A DNA stretch of 64,000 bases from Chryseobacterium sp. (GTDB lineage: Bacteria > Bacteroidota > Bacteroidia > Flavobacteriales > Weeksellaceae), in assembly GCF_008831505.1 (NCBI RefSeq), contig NZ_CP044507.1:372001-436000 (forward strand), in the 5' to 3' direction. Below are positions 9,703 through 18,021 of this stretch, in pieces; the first letter of the stretch is position 1; each line of letters opens with the position of its first letter. Made by a program: the position numbers and the translations under genes. A model generated the notes under the pieces. The model was not told the DNA's origin, ran no database searches, and saw only the letters and a list, made by a program, of their open reading frames with translations.

Positions 9703-10869
9703 ATGAAAAAATCTTTACTATCACTCGCAGTGCTGTTCAGCGGGGCCACAGCCTTCTCACAGCAGGATATCTATGCATTAACAGGTAAGCCGGGAACTCA
9801 GATTCATTTTAAAGAATTACGGACATTAAATCTGGAGTCAGCGACGCCGGAAAGAGTGCTTCTTTCTTCAGATTCGGATATCAACGTGTTTTCGCAAAAT
9901 GCCAATTCGGTAGTCCGGGAAAGCCGGCAGTCACTTCATCATGCTCAGGCACCTGCGATGGCAGCGCTGGCCTATGACCGGGTGACCGGTGAGGTCTTCT
10001 TCTCACCCATGTACTCTTCCAATGTTTATGTGCTGAATGAGAAATCCGGTAAAATTACCCTGGTTGAAAATACAGCTGTTAAAGCGACAGCCTGTGATCT
10101 GAATTCCCATATTACCCGGATGGCAACCGGTGCCGATGGCAGTGTTTACGCCATGAATAATGCCGGTACACAACTAATTAATATCCGAAAAGAGGCGGGT
10201 AAATATAATGTTAAAGACCTGGGGTCAATACAGGATTCCTCCACGCGCCCGGAAGAGTCACTGCGCACTGTACAAATTGGCTTTGGCGGTGATATGGTGG
10301 CCGATGCCCAGGGCAATCTTTATATATTTTCAGCCTCAGGTAATGTATTTAAAATCCCGGTCAAGTCGCTGACCTCCGAATATGTAGGGAAAATTACAGG
10401 CTTGCCCGAAGGCTATTCACTCAATGGGGCCGCTGTGAGCGCCGATGGTGGAGTGATTGTCGGCAGTGCGAAATCTGAGGGCTTATTTAAGGTTAATATT
10501 GATGACCTTAGCGCAGTTTCTGTGAAATCGGAATCCACTTACCCTGTTTATGATCTGGCGAGCGCGCATTTGCTCAGACAGAGTGGCAACGACTTACCCG
10601 AAACTGCAATTGCCGGTATAGAAGTATATCCAACAAGAATTACTGCCGGTGAACTTTATATCCGAATCTCCAACAATTCCGTTCCCATGGCTTTGGTTGA
10701 TTTATACGACAGTGCAGGCACCAGGGTTCTTAGCCAGCGGATCAAGGTGTCAGAGAATTCAGGCAGTCACCTCATTAATGTGGGCAATATGAAGAAGGGT
10801 GTTTATATCGTCAGCATTAGCACTGAAAAAGGTGAGAAACTGCGTAGTGTAAAAGTGCTTATTGAGTAA
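9703..10869 (+). CDS. Type IX secretion system sorted protein
   Basis: A 388-residue exported protein. Residues 1-19 are a Sec signal peptide ending TAFSQ. The middle (about 80-300) looks like a beta-propeller-type or NHL/YncE-like surface protein with repeated GADGSVYAMN, ADAQGNLYIFS and SADGGVIVGS segments. The last 80 residues form a type A sorting domain (IEVYPTRI, GVYIVSI, LRSVKVLIE), which directs outer membrane passage by the type IX system. The ligand or enzyme role is unknown. A perfect hairpin terminator follows. Confidence 0.88.
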   Translation: MKKSLLSLAVLFSGATAFSQQDIYALTGKPGTQIHFKELRTLNLESATPERVLLSSDSDINVFSQNANSVVRESRQSLHHAQAPAMAALAYDRVTGEVFFSPMYSSNVYVLNEKSGKITLVENTAVKATACDLNSHITRMATGADGSVYAMNNAGTQLINIRKEAGKYNVKDLGSIQDSSTRPEESLRTVQIGFGGDMVADAQGNLYIFSASGNVFKIPVKSLTSEYVGKITGLPEGYSLNGAAVSADGGVIVGSAKSEGLFKVNIDDLSAVSVKSESTYPVYDLASAHLLRQSGNDLPETAIAGIEVYPTRITAGELYIRISNNSVPMALVDLYDSAGTRVLSQRIKVSENSGSHLINVGNMKKGVYIVSISTEKGEKLRSVKVLIE

Positions 10870-10889
10870 GTTTTTTTGATTTTCCGGTG

Positions 10890-10933
10890 TTTAAGCTGAG
10901 GTTCACCAGGTGCAACCTCAGCTTAAATTATTT
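10890..10933 (+). terminator. Terminator with 14-base perfect stem
   Basis: TTTAAGCTGAGGTT (10890-10903) and its exact complement (10914-10927) enclose a ten-base loop, and TTATTT follows. It sits 21 bases after the stop codon of the sorted protein. Confidence 0.8.
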
Positions 10934-11041
10934 GTACTCTGTATATTCCCGTCCCTTTATTCGCCTTTTGCTGACGGTGAAAATGAATGTCATCGCTTAA
11001 ATTTCAGTTTGCTAACTTGCTGTCTGTAAATCACACAGGAG

Positions 11042-13690
11042 ATGAAGCTAACCTTTAGGATACATTACAATACGGCATTTGGCACCAATCTGCAGATCCG
11101 GATCATTGAAGAAGGCCACCCGGATCAGGTTCACGCGATGCATTATTGTGGGCATGGTTACTGGTCTGTTGAGCTTGATTATTTCAACCGTTCTCTTTCT
11201 TACCGCTATCAGCTTACAAATGACGGCGTTGTTACTGATCAGGAACTGGTGACTCATAGACTTACATTTCCACATACTATAAAAGAGTACCGTATATTTG
11301 ATTTTTGGAATAAGAAGAATTTCCCGGAGAACTACCTCTCCAATAAAATACTGACGCTCAGGCTTCGATCAGTAAAATTTGAGAAAGTCACCATTCTAAG
11401 GAAACACACACATTACTTCCGTTTGGAAGCCCCGCTTTACAGTACATACCACCATGTCGTGATTTGTGGCGAAGCAGATGAGCTGGGAAACTGGGATTAT
11501 GATAAAGCACTTCCAATGTGTCAGACAGCACCTGGTGTTTGGGAACTGGCATTAGCCCTGAAAAGCGCCGGTGATGTTCATTACAAATATGGAATTCAGG
11601 AAACAGGTTCGGGAGCAGTAGAACTGGAGTCCGGAAATAACCGTGTAGCTGAACGAAATGAGGAGGTGAATGTGTTATACGTACATGCTGATCACTATTT
11701 TAGGTTTAAAAACCATCAGATGTACCATGCTGCCGGTGTAGCAGTTCCGGTCTTTTCTTTGCGCAGTGAACGGGGCTATGGAGTTGGTGAATTTGCGGAT
11801 TTAATGGAATTTGGCGATTGGGCGAACCTTGCAAACCTGTCGCTGATCCAGGTTCTGCCTATAAATGATACCACAGCTACGCACACCTGGACGGACAGTT
11901 ACCCTTATGCGGCTGTTTCGGTGTATGCCCTGCACCCGCAATATCTTTCTATAGACAGACTCGGATATAAGTTGACCGGTGAATTTAAGGTCCAGTATGA
12001 AAATGAACGCAGACACCTGAACAGTTTAGAAAAGATTGATTATGAGCAGGTACTTCGGGGTAAGTGGCGGTATCTGACAGAGTTATTCCGCGAAAATAGA
12101 GAGCATATTACCGGGGACCGGAATTTCAGGAAATTCATTAAAGAGAATGAGGCCTGGTTAATACCCTATGCCGCATTCTGTGTTCTGCGCGATAAATATG
12201 ATACTCCCAATTTTAATAAGTGGAAGACACACCGGAAATTTGTAGCGGGAAAAATTAGGCTGAGTTTCAATTCAAAAAGTAAAGATTATGAGGTCTTTCT
12301 GCTTCATCAGTGGGTGCAGTATGAACTGCACCGGCAACTCATAGAAGCAGTGGATTATCTGCATAGCCTCGGAATTTCACTGAAGGGTGATCTTCCCATC
12401 GGAATTTACCGCTATTCTGTTGAAGCGTGGACGGAGCCGCAGTTGTTCGGCCTGGAATATCAGGCAGGTGCACCGCCTGACCAGTTTTCAGATTTGGGTC
12501 AGAACTGGGGTTTTCCGACTTATAACTGGGAAGTGATGCAGGCGGACGGTTTCCGCTGGTGGAAAAACCGCTTCGCCGCGCTTGAGAAATATTTTGATGC
12601 GATGCGTATAGACCACATCCTGGGCTTTTTCAGAATCTGGCGAATGCCATTGTCTGCAGTTCAGGGTATACTTGGCTATTTCCATCCTGCTGTACCGGTT
12701 ACCATAATGGAATTTAAGACACGAGGGATTCCCTTCACAGAAGCGCGTTACTGTCAACCCTTCATTAACCGTGAAATCCTGCAGGAGGTTTTTGGTGATG
12801 AATATGATGCGGTGGTACTGTATTTTTTTGATGAAAAGGAAGATGACACCTATCGCTTCAAGCCAGAGTTCAGCAGTCAGCGGAAACTGAAGAAGTATTT
12901 TGAAAGTTCCGAAAATAATTCGCTGCAGGATAAGTTATTGAATATAAGTGCAGACCTGCTTTTCCTAATGGAGATGATTGGCAGGGAAACGGTGTATCAT
13001 CCAAGATTTAACCTGCATAAGACCGCCAGCTACAGGTTTTTGTCAGAAAGTGAAAAGGCATCCGTTTACGAACTCTATCTGGATTATTATTACAGGCGCC
13101 AGGAAGGCCTCTGGTATAACAGTGCAATGCAAAAACTGCCACTCATCCTGAACTCTACCGAAATGCTGATTTGCGGTGAGGACCTGGGACTGGTTCCGGA
13201 CTGTGTTCCAAGGGTGATGGACCGTCTTGGAATTACGGCTCTTAAAGTGCAGCGAATGCCCGCTGAAGATACAGCTTTTTACAACCCTAAATATGCCGGT
13301 TATCTCAATGTAGTTACTACAAGTACCCACGACAGTTCCACTATGCGGCAATGGTGGCAGGAAGACCGTGCAGTGACAGAAAAATATTTTAGGGAACAGC
13401 TGGTCCAGCGTGGAACCGCACCATCGGACCTGATGCCGCAGCTGGCGGAAGTAATAATGAAACAGCATCTGTACAATGAGGCGATGCTTTCGGTTTTTCC
13501 CATTCAGGAGTTTTTGGCCACCGATGAAGAGCTCAGAAATCCTGATCCGGATTCTGAAAGAATTAATGATCCGTCAGTATTTCCCCACTTTTGGAACTAC
13601 AGAATGCATCTCGATATCAATAAATTAAAGGAAGCAGAAAAATTTAACAAAAAAATTTCAGCGTGGATCAGGGATTCCGGGCGCAATTAA
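11042..13690 (+). CDS. malQ: 4-alpha-glucanotransferase with N-terminal CBM20 modules
   Basis: An 882-residue GH77 amylomaltase (disproportionating enzyme) of the large form. The first 240 residues hold two starch-binding CBM20-like modules (VVICGEADELGNWDYDKALPM is the second). The GH77 core follows, with the nucleophile region MRIDHILGFFRIW, the acid/base region CGEDLGLVPDCVP and the transition-state aspartate in STHDSSTMR. It transfers maltooligosaccharide segments between alpha-1,4-glucans in the cytoplasm, and with the GH63-like enzyme at 2663 suggests use of storage or dietary glucans. It starts directly after an AGGAG-like stretch. Confidence 0.93.
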   Translation: MKLTFRIHYNTAFGTNLQIRIIEEGHPDQVHAMHYCGHGYWSVELDYFNRSLSYRYQLTNDGVVTDQELVTHRLTFPHTIKEYRIFDFWNKKNFPENYLSNKILTLRLRSVKFEKVTILRKHTHYFRLEAPLYSTYHHVVICGEADELGNWDYDKALPMCQTAPGVWELALALKSAGDVHYKYGIQETGSGAVELESGNNRVAERNEEVNVLYVHADHYFRFKNHQMYHAAGVAVPVFSLRSERGYGVGEFADLMEFGDWANLANLSLIQVLPINDTTATHTWTDSYPYAAVSVYALHPQYLSIDRLGYKLTGEFKVQYENERRHLNSLEKIDYEQVLRGKWRYLTELFRENREHITGDRNFRKFIKENEAWLIPYAAFCVLRDKYDTPNFNKWKTHRKFVAGKIRLSFNSKSKDYEVFLLHQWVQYELHRQLIEAVDYLHSLGISLKGDLPIGIYRYSVEAWTEPQLFGLEYQAGAPPDQFSDLGQNWGFPTYNWEVMQADGFRWWKNRFAALEKYFDAMRIDHILGFFRIWRMPLSAVQGILGYFHPAVPVTIMEFKTRGIPFTEARYCQPFINREILQEVFGDEYDAVVLYFFDEKEDDTYRFKPEFSSQRKLKKYFESSENNSLQDKLLNISADLLFLMEMIGRETVYHPRFNLHKTASYRFLSESEKASVYELYLDYYYRRQEGLWYNSAMQKLPLILNSTEMLICGEDLGLVPDCVPRVMDRLGITALKVQRMPAEDTAFYNPKYAGYLNVVTTSTHDSSTMRQWWQEDRAVTEKYFREQLVQRGTAPSDLMPQLAEVIMKQHLYNEAMLSVFPIQEFLATDEELRNPDPDSERINDPSVFPHFWNYRMHLDINKLKEAEKFNKKISAWIRDSGRN

Positions 13691-13889
13691 TTGTGACTGA
13701 TTATCAGTACTTTGACTAATTGGGGAAGGAAGTTTTATCAAATGATTTAACTTCTTTTTTTATTTCATATCCAACTATCAGTTGAAAGTTTACAAACGCC
13801 CTGCTGTAAAGGGTTTGCTAGAATTTTTATATAAAAAACGGCATGTTTTTTTAATCACTTTTAACAGAACAATCAGATATTTAAATAAG

Positions 13890-14879
13890 ATGAAAAAATT
13901 ACTTTTAGGATTGGCAATGGCTATAGGAACATTGTCTTTCGCACAATACCAGAGCAGCAGCTATGGAAATGTTGGATATGGCAACTATGACGGATATTAT
14001 AATGACAGTTATTACTTTCCGGACGAGTATTATTACGATTATCCAAGAGATTATTACGCGGAAAATTATTACCAAAGTTATTATAATGACTACCGTACCA
14101 GCATTGTGATGATTAACTGGAATGATTTCTTCCGCAGGCACAGGCTTTCTTCCTGGCAGGTGCAGCAAATCATGATGCTTAATGACATGTATGCCTCATA
14201 CTCGAGCTGGAGTTCTTACTACAGGTACAATCCGGACAGATGGTATTTTGACAGGTTTTATTCGCTTCAGCAGATTTTGGGGCCTAAGATCTTCATTGTG
14301 TTTCAGAACAATTATTATAACGGATACCATCCTATTGCCTATTTCCAGAACTACAGACAGGAATATTATGTGCCGAGGTACCGAGTAACACCACGATACA
14401 GAAATGTAAATATTAATATTTACCGTGTAGACCGAAACCGTTTTATCGAGAAACATGGAAATAAGTTTGGCTGGAATGAAACCCGCAATCCTCATAATGC
14501 CGCCGGTGTGCGCCAACCCACAGGCCGTCGGGACGGTACCGCTACTGTATCTCCTTCCATCCGGAACAACCAGGCACTGAGAAGTGGTAGTCAAAGGGTA
14601 GAGCAGCAGGCAACGCCACGAAGAACCGGGACTTCCTCCGGTGTCAGAAATGTTGCTTCGCCCCGCAGCTCAGCAAGTGAAAGTGTACAAGGCCAGAGAC
14701 TGCCTTCGCGCACAGTTTCACCTTCAGCAGGTCAGCCTGCAGTATCCAATAGCGGTGGTATGCGCGGCGGTTCCGCACCGTCGGTACGCAACAGTCCGGC
14801 GGGCCAGAGAAGTACAGCGTCAGCCGAAGGATCAGGTACTGGAAGGCGTGTAAGCAATTCCGCTAGGGGTGGAAGGTAA
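13890..14879 (+). CDS. Secreted Tyr-rich and Arg/Ser-rich protein
   Basis: An approximately 329-residue exported protein with no recognised domain. The start chosen is the ATG that gives a standard signal peptide (MKKLLLGLAMAIGTLSFAQ); a TTG 108 bases upstream is in frame but would bury that signal. The mature N-terminal third is very rich in tyrosine, asparagine and aspartate. The middle binds few clues beyond tyrosine and arginine. The last 110 residues are a low-complexity arginine, serine, glycine and proline tail. It precedes a Spy-like protein by 117 bases and may act with it in the envelope. Confidence 0.75.
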   Translation: MKKLLLGLAMAIGTLSFAQYQSSSYGNVGYGNYDGYYNDSYYFPDEYYYDYPRDYYAENYYQSYYNDYRTSIVMINWNDFFRRHRLSSWQVQQIMMLNDMYASYSSWSSYYRYNPDRWYFDRFYSLQQILGPKIFIVFQNNYYNGYHPIAYFQNYRQEYYVPRYRVTPRYRNVNINIYRVDRNRFIEKHGNKFGWNETRNPHNAAGVRQPTGRRDGTATVSPSIRNNQALRSGSQRVEQQATPRRTGTSSGVRNVASPRSSASESVQGQRLPSRTVSPSAGQPAVSNSGGMRGGSAPSVRNSPAGQRSTASAEGSGTGRRVSNSARGGR

Positions 14880-14996
14880 ATTTAAGCCTCTTAATTACCG
14901 ATAATAAATTTGTTCTTAACAAAAATTTATAATACGTCTAATTTAACCCGAAATATTTTTCGGAATCATAAAGACAGTACAATACAACTAACGTAT

Positions 14997-15473
14997 ATGA
15001 AAAAGTTTATTATTGCAGCCTTATTAAGTGTAGGAACTTATGCAGTGGCGCAGCAAACCCCTTCGATGCCTGAGCGCAAAGCCATGATGGAGCAGAAAAA
15101 GGCTGAAATGGAAAGAGCCCGTGCGGTAAAGCAGCAGCAACATCTAGCGGAAATGCAAAAGAGCCTGAATCTGACTGAACAGCAAATGAATAAGATCCGT
15201 GTTATGCAGCAACGTCAGATGGAAGAGCGAAAAGCTCAGTTGGAGAAAAACCGTGAAATGCAGAAAGACCGTTTGCAGGCCATGAAGTTAAAGCAGCAGC
15301 AAAAGGAAGCTGAAATGAAGTCCATCCTTACTCCTGAGCAGTTTGCCAAGTGGCAGGAAAACCGGCAGAAGATGATGGCTCAGAGGCAGGCAAAAATGCG
15401 CAGTTCGGCTGAAGGTATGAAAATGAAAAGACACGGGATGCATAAAAAAATGGATCTCCAGAAGAAACCATAG
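14997..15473 (+). CDS. Spy/LTXXQ-like periplasmic protein
   Basis: A 158-residue exported, almost wholly helical protein rich in Met, Gln, Lys and Glu. The chosen ATG starts a clear signal peptide (MKKFIIAALLSVGTYAVAQ); a TTG 87 bases upstream in the same frame is rejected. Residues about 53-60 read LNLTEQQM and about 103-109 ILTPEQF, the two LTXXQ-like repeats of the Spy/CpxP group and of the DUF4890 proteins of Bacteroidetes. Related proteins are periplasmic chaperones or stress sensors. The methionine content is high, so a metal-binding role is possible but unproven. Confidence 0.78.
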   Translation: MKKFIIAALLSVGTYAVAQQTPSMPERKAMMEQKKAEMERARAVKQQQHLAEMQKSLNLTEQQMNKIRVMQQRQMEERKAQLEKNREMQKDRLQAMKLKQQQKEAEMKSILTPEQFAKWQENRQKMMAQRQAKMRSSAEGMKMKRHGMHKKMDLQKKP

Positions 15474-15505
15474 TAGTTCATAGTTTTTGATTTTTAATGT
15501 GAGGA

Positions 15506-15539
15506 GGGCAGAGGTTAATTATAGCTTCTGCCCTTTTTT
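15506..15539 (+). terminator. Terminator after the Spy-like gene
   Basis: GGGCAGA and TCTGCCC form a seven-base stem around a 14-base loop, followed by six T residues. Confidence 0.75.
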
Positions 15540-15571
15540 GTGCCTCATTTTCCAGATCATAAATAATTCAG

Positions 15572-15579
15572 TACTTTTG
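15572..15579 (+). promoter_or_regulatory. TAnnTTTG -7 box for ferritin
   Basis: TACTTTTG matches the Bacteroidetes -7 consensus and ends 27 bases before the ferritin start codon. Confidence 0.55.
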
Positions 15580-15606
15580 GATTTGAACTAAAACTTAGAA
15601 AATAAA

Positions 15607-16116
15607 ATGATCAGCGATAAAATAGCTCAGCTTTTGAATGAGCAGATTTCCAAAGAACAATATGCCGCTCAGTATTATCTTTCAATGTCAGCCTGGTTTT
15701 TTGCCCAGGACTTGGATGGTATTGCCAACTATTTCCGTGTTCAAAGCAAAGAGGAACTCATGCATGCAGATAAGATGTTTGATTACCTGAACGATGTAGG
15801 TGCCGAGATTGTAGTAGGAGAAATCCCCAAGCCACCGCACGAATTTACGAGCCATATAGAGGTATTTGAAAAGGCTTTGGAGCATGAAAAAACAGTAACC
15901 AGAAGTATTTTTAACATTGTAAAAAATGCCAATGATGAGGGTGATTTTGCAACTGTTTCCTTTCTTCAGTGGTTTATTAATGAACAAGTGGAGGAAGAAG
16001 CAAGCGCCTCTCAGCTTGTAACCAAGATCAAGATGGTTCATACAAATCCTTCAGCTCTCTATCTGTTTGATCAGGAACTGAGCCAAAGAGTATTTACCGC
16101 AGAGCCTGCGAAATAG
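15607..16116 (+). CDS. ftnA: Ferritin, non-heme (FtnA type)
   Basis: A 169-residue bacterial ferritin that stores iron in a 24-subunit shell. The four-helix bundle and diiron ligands are in place: the N-terminal QISKEQYAAQYYLSMSAWF helix, KEELMHADKMFDYL with its E and H, and FINEQVEEEASASQL. No methionine haem ligand pattern of bacterioferritin is seen. A TAnnTTTG box lies upstream. The DUF3857 gene begins 15 bases later, so read-through is possible. Confidence 0.96.
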   Translation: MISDKIAQLLNEQISKEQYAAQYYLSMSAWFFAQDLDGIANYFRVQSKEELMHADKMFDYLNDVGAEIVVGEIPKPPHEFTSHIEVFEKALEHEKTVTRSIFNIVKNANDEGDFATVSFLQWFINEQVEEEASASQLVTKIKMVHTNPSALYLFDQELSQRVFTAEPAK

Positions 16117-16131
16117 TTACATAAACACATA

Positions 16132-18021
16132 ATGATGAAAAAATTTTATGGCCTTTGCCTTGTAGCTTGGTCAGTGTTCTTCATTGCGCAAAATTACAGC
16201 GTTGCAGCAATTCCGGAATCCCTTTTAAAAAATTCGAATGCGGTTATACGTGAGAGTAGTGAAGTTTATACACTCAAATCGGTATCCGATTTAGTCATTG
16301 AAAGAGAGCATGCAGTCACCGTCCTAAGCAGCGCTGGAGATGAGTTCGCGAATGTTTACATTCCTTACAATCCGACGACAAAAATCAGTGATGTCAAAGT
16401 AGAGCTGTACGATGCCGCAGGCAAATTAAGCAGAGCTTTCAGTAAGAAAGATTTTTCCGATTTCAGTCATAATCCCAGTGCTGCCCTTTATGTGGACGAC
16501 CGTATTATGATTTTACGTCCAGTGTTTCCTAAATATCCATTTACAGTCCGCACAACCTACACCACTAATACCTCCAATACGGTCTACCTTAGTTCATTCC
16601 GACCTGTATCCAGTTTTAATGTCGCTGTGCAGAATGCGTCATTCACACTGATAAATACTTCAGGTATTGATATCCGGACTAAAGTTACGGACAGGCCTCA
16701 GGCTAAAGTTACGGAATCGCGGTCTGGAAACCGCTGGCAATACAGCTATGTAAATATTCCCTCGATCCGAAATGAGGAATTGGCGCCCAGTTTAAATAAC
16801 CTGGTTTCTTATGTTGAGTTTTCGCCGCAAAAGTTTACACTTGCCGGGCGGCAGGGCGATATGAGCGACTGGAATACCTTTGGAAAATGGTATTACTCCG
16901 AACTTATAAATCCGATGTCTGAGATAACCCCGGAGATACGCGCAGAAGTTGCGGCACTTAATCTGAAAGGAACGACCTCGGATAAGGTGAAAACCATTTA
17001 CCAGTATATGCAGAACAAGACAAGGTATGTACTGATTGCAATGGGAATTGGTGGTTGGCAGCCAATGCCCGCTGCGGAGGTAAGCAAGAAAGGCTATGGA
17101 GACTGCAAAGCGCTTACGAACTATATGAGGACTCTATTAGAGGCTGCAGGTATCCCATCCTACTTCTCAGTGATTTACGATGACCGCTCCGAGATCAGTT
17201 TTGACAGGAACTTCCCGCGACTTTCAGGAAATCACGCAATTCTTATGGTGCCCACCGAAAACGGTAACATCTGGCTGGAGAATACTTCGCAAAAACATGC
17301 CTTCAATCATTTGAGTTTCACCTCGCACCACCGAAATGTGCTAGCCGTAAACAAAGATGGGATCCAAATAGTGGAAACCCCGAAATACCGCCCCGAGCAA
17401 AGCAGGGAAGTCCTTCGGTCTGAGGTGCAGTTGTCGGCAAATGGAAACATGTCATCAAAAGCTTCTCTGGAGTTTACCGGAGGTCAGTACGACACGAACC
17501 TGACACTCTTCGGACTGAGCAGCAATGAGATTGAGCAGTCGCTGAAAAACCGCCATTATACTTTGAACACGGTAAAACTTGCGGTTCACAACCTGAAAAA
17601 TGACCGCGAATCCGGCAAGGTAATGTATGACTTAAATATTGATGCGAATGGATTTGCCAAAAAACTGGGCGATGATCTGTTTTTCCCGGTTATGCCTTAC
17701 TATCAGGATGTAGTTTATTCTGCGAACGAAGAAAGAACATTGCCATTTGAGACTTCTTTTCCGTATCAGGACGATTACGAGATTAAATTCAAGGCGCCGG
17801 CCGGTTATAAATTCTCAGAAATACCGGAATCCAAATCCTTCAGCACCGAATTCGGTTCTTACTCCCTGACCTTCACTCCTGAAGGTGAACATTTAATAGT
17901 GAGCAGGGTGATCACGGTAAATAAAGGCCAGTATCCAAAAGAAAAGTTTGCAGATTATATCGCGTTCAGAAAGAAAACGACCAACAGCGACAGTACAAAA
18001 ATACTATTAATCAAATTATGA
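16132..18021 (+). CDS. DUF3857 / transglutaminase-like secreted protein
   Basis: A 629-residue exported protein: signal peptide in residues 1-25, DUF3857 domain about 30-220, transglutaminase-like domain about 270-400, and a beta-rich DUF2569/DUF3858-like tail. The catalytic set is intact as C325 (GYGDCKAL), H368 (GNHAILM) and an acidic E383 (IWLENTS) where aspartate is more usual. Its stop overlaps the next paralogous gene by four bases (ATGA), so the two are translationally coupled. The substrate is unknown; envelope protein cross-linking or proteolysis is possible. Confidence 0.88.
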   Translation: MMKKFYGLCLVAWSVFFIAQNYSVAAIPESLLKNSNAVIRESSEVYTLKSVSDLVIEREHAVTVLSSAGDEFANVYIPYNPTTKISDVKVELYDAAGKLSRAFSKKDFSDFSHNPSAALYVDDRIMILRPVFPKYPFTVRTTYTTNTSNTVYLSSFRPVSSFNVAVQNASFTLINTSGIDIRTKVTDRPQAKVTESRSGNRWQYSYVNIPSIRNEELAPSLNNLVSYVEFSPQKFTLAGRQGDMSDWNTFGKWYYSELINPMSEITPEIRAEVAALNLKGTTSDKVKTIYQYMQNKTRYVLIAMGIGGWQPMPAAEVSKKGYGDCKALTNYMRTLLEAAGIPSYFSVIYDDRSEISFDRNFPRLSGNHAILMVPTENGNIWLENTSQKHAFNHLSFTSHHRNVLAVNKDGIQIVETPKYRPEQSREVLRSEVQLSANGNMSSKASLEFTGGQYDTNLTLFGLSSNEIEQSLKNRHYTLNTVKLAVHNLKNDRESGKVMYDLNIDANGFAKKLGDDLFFPVMPYYQDVVYSANEERTLPFETSFPYQDDYEIKFKAPAGYKFSEIPESKSFSTEFGSYSLTFTPEGEHLIVSRVITVNKGQYPKEKFADYIAFRKKTTNSDSTKILLIKL

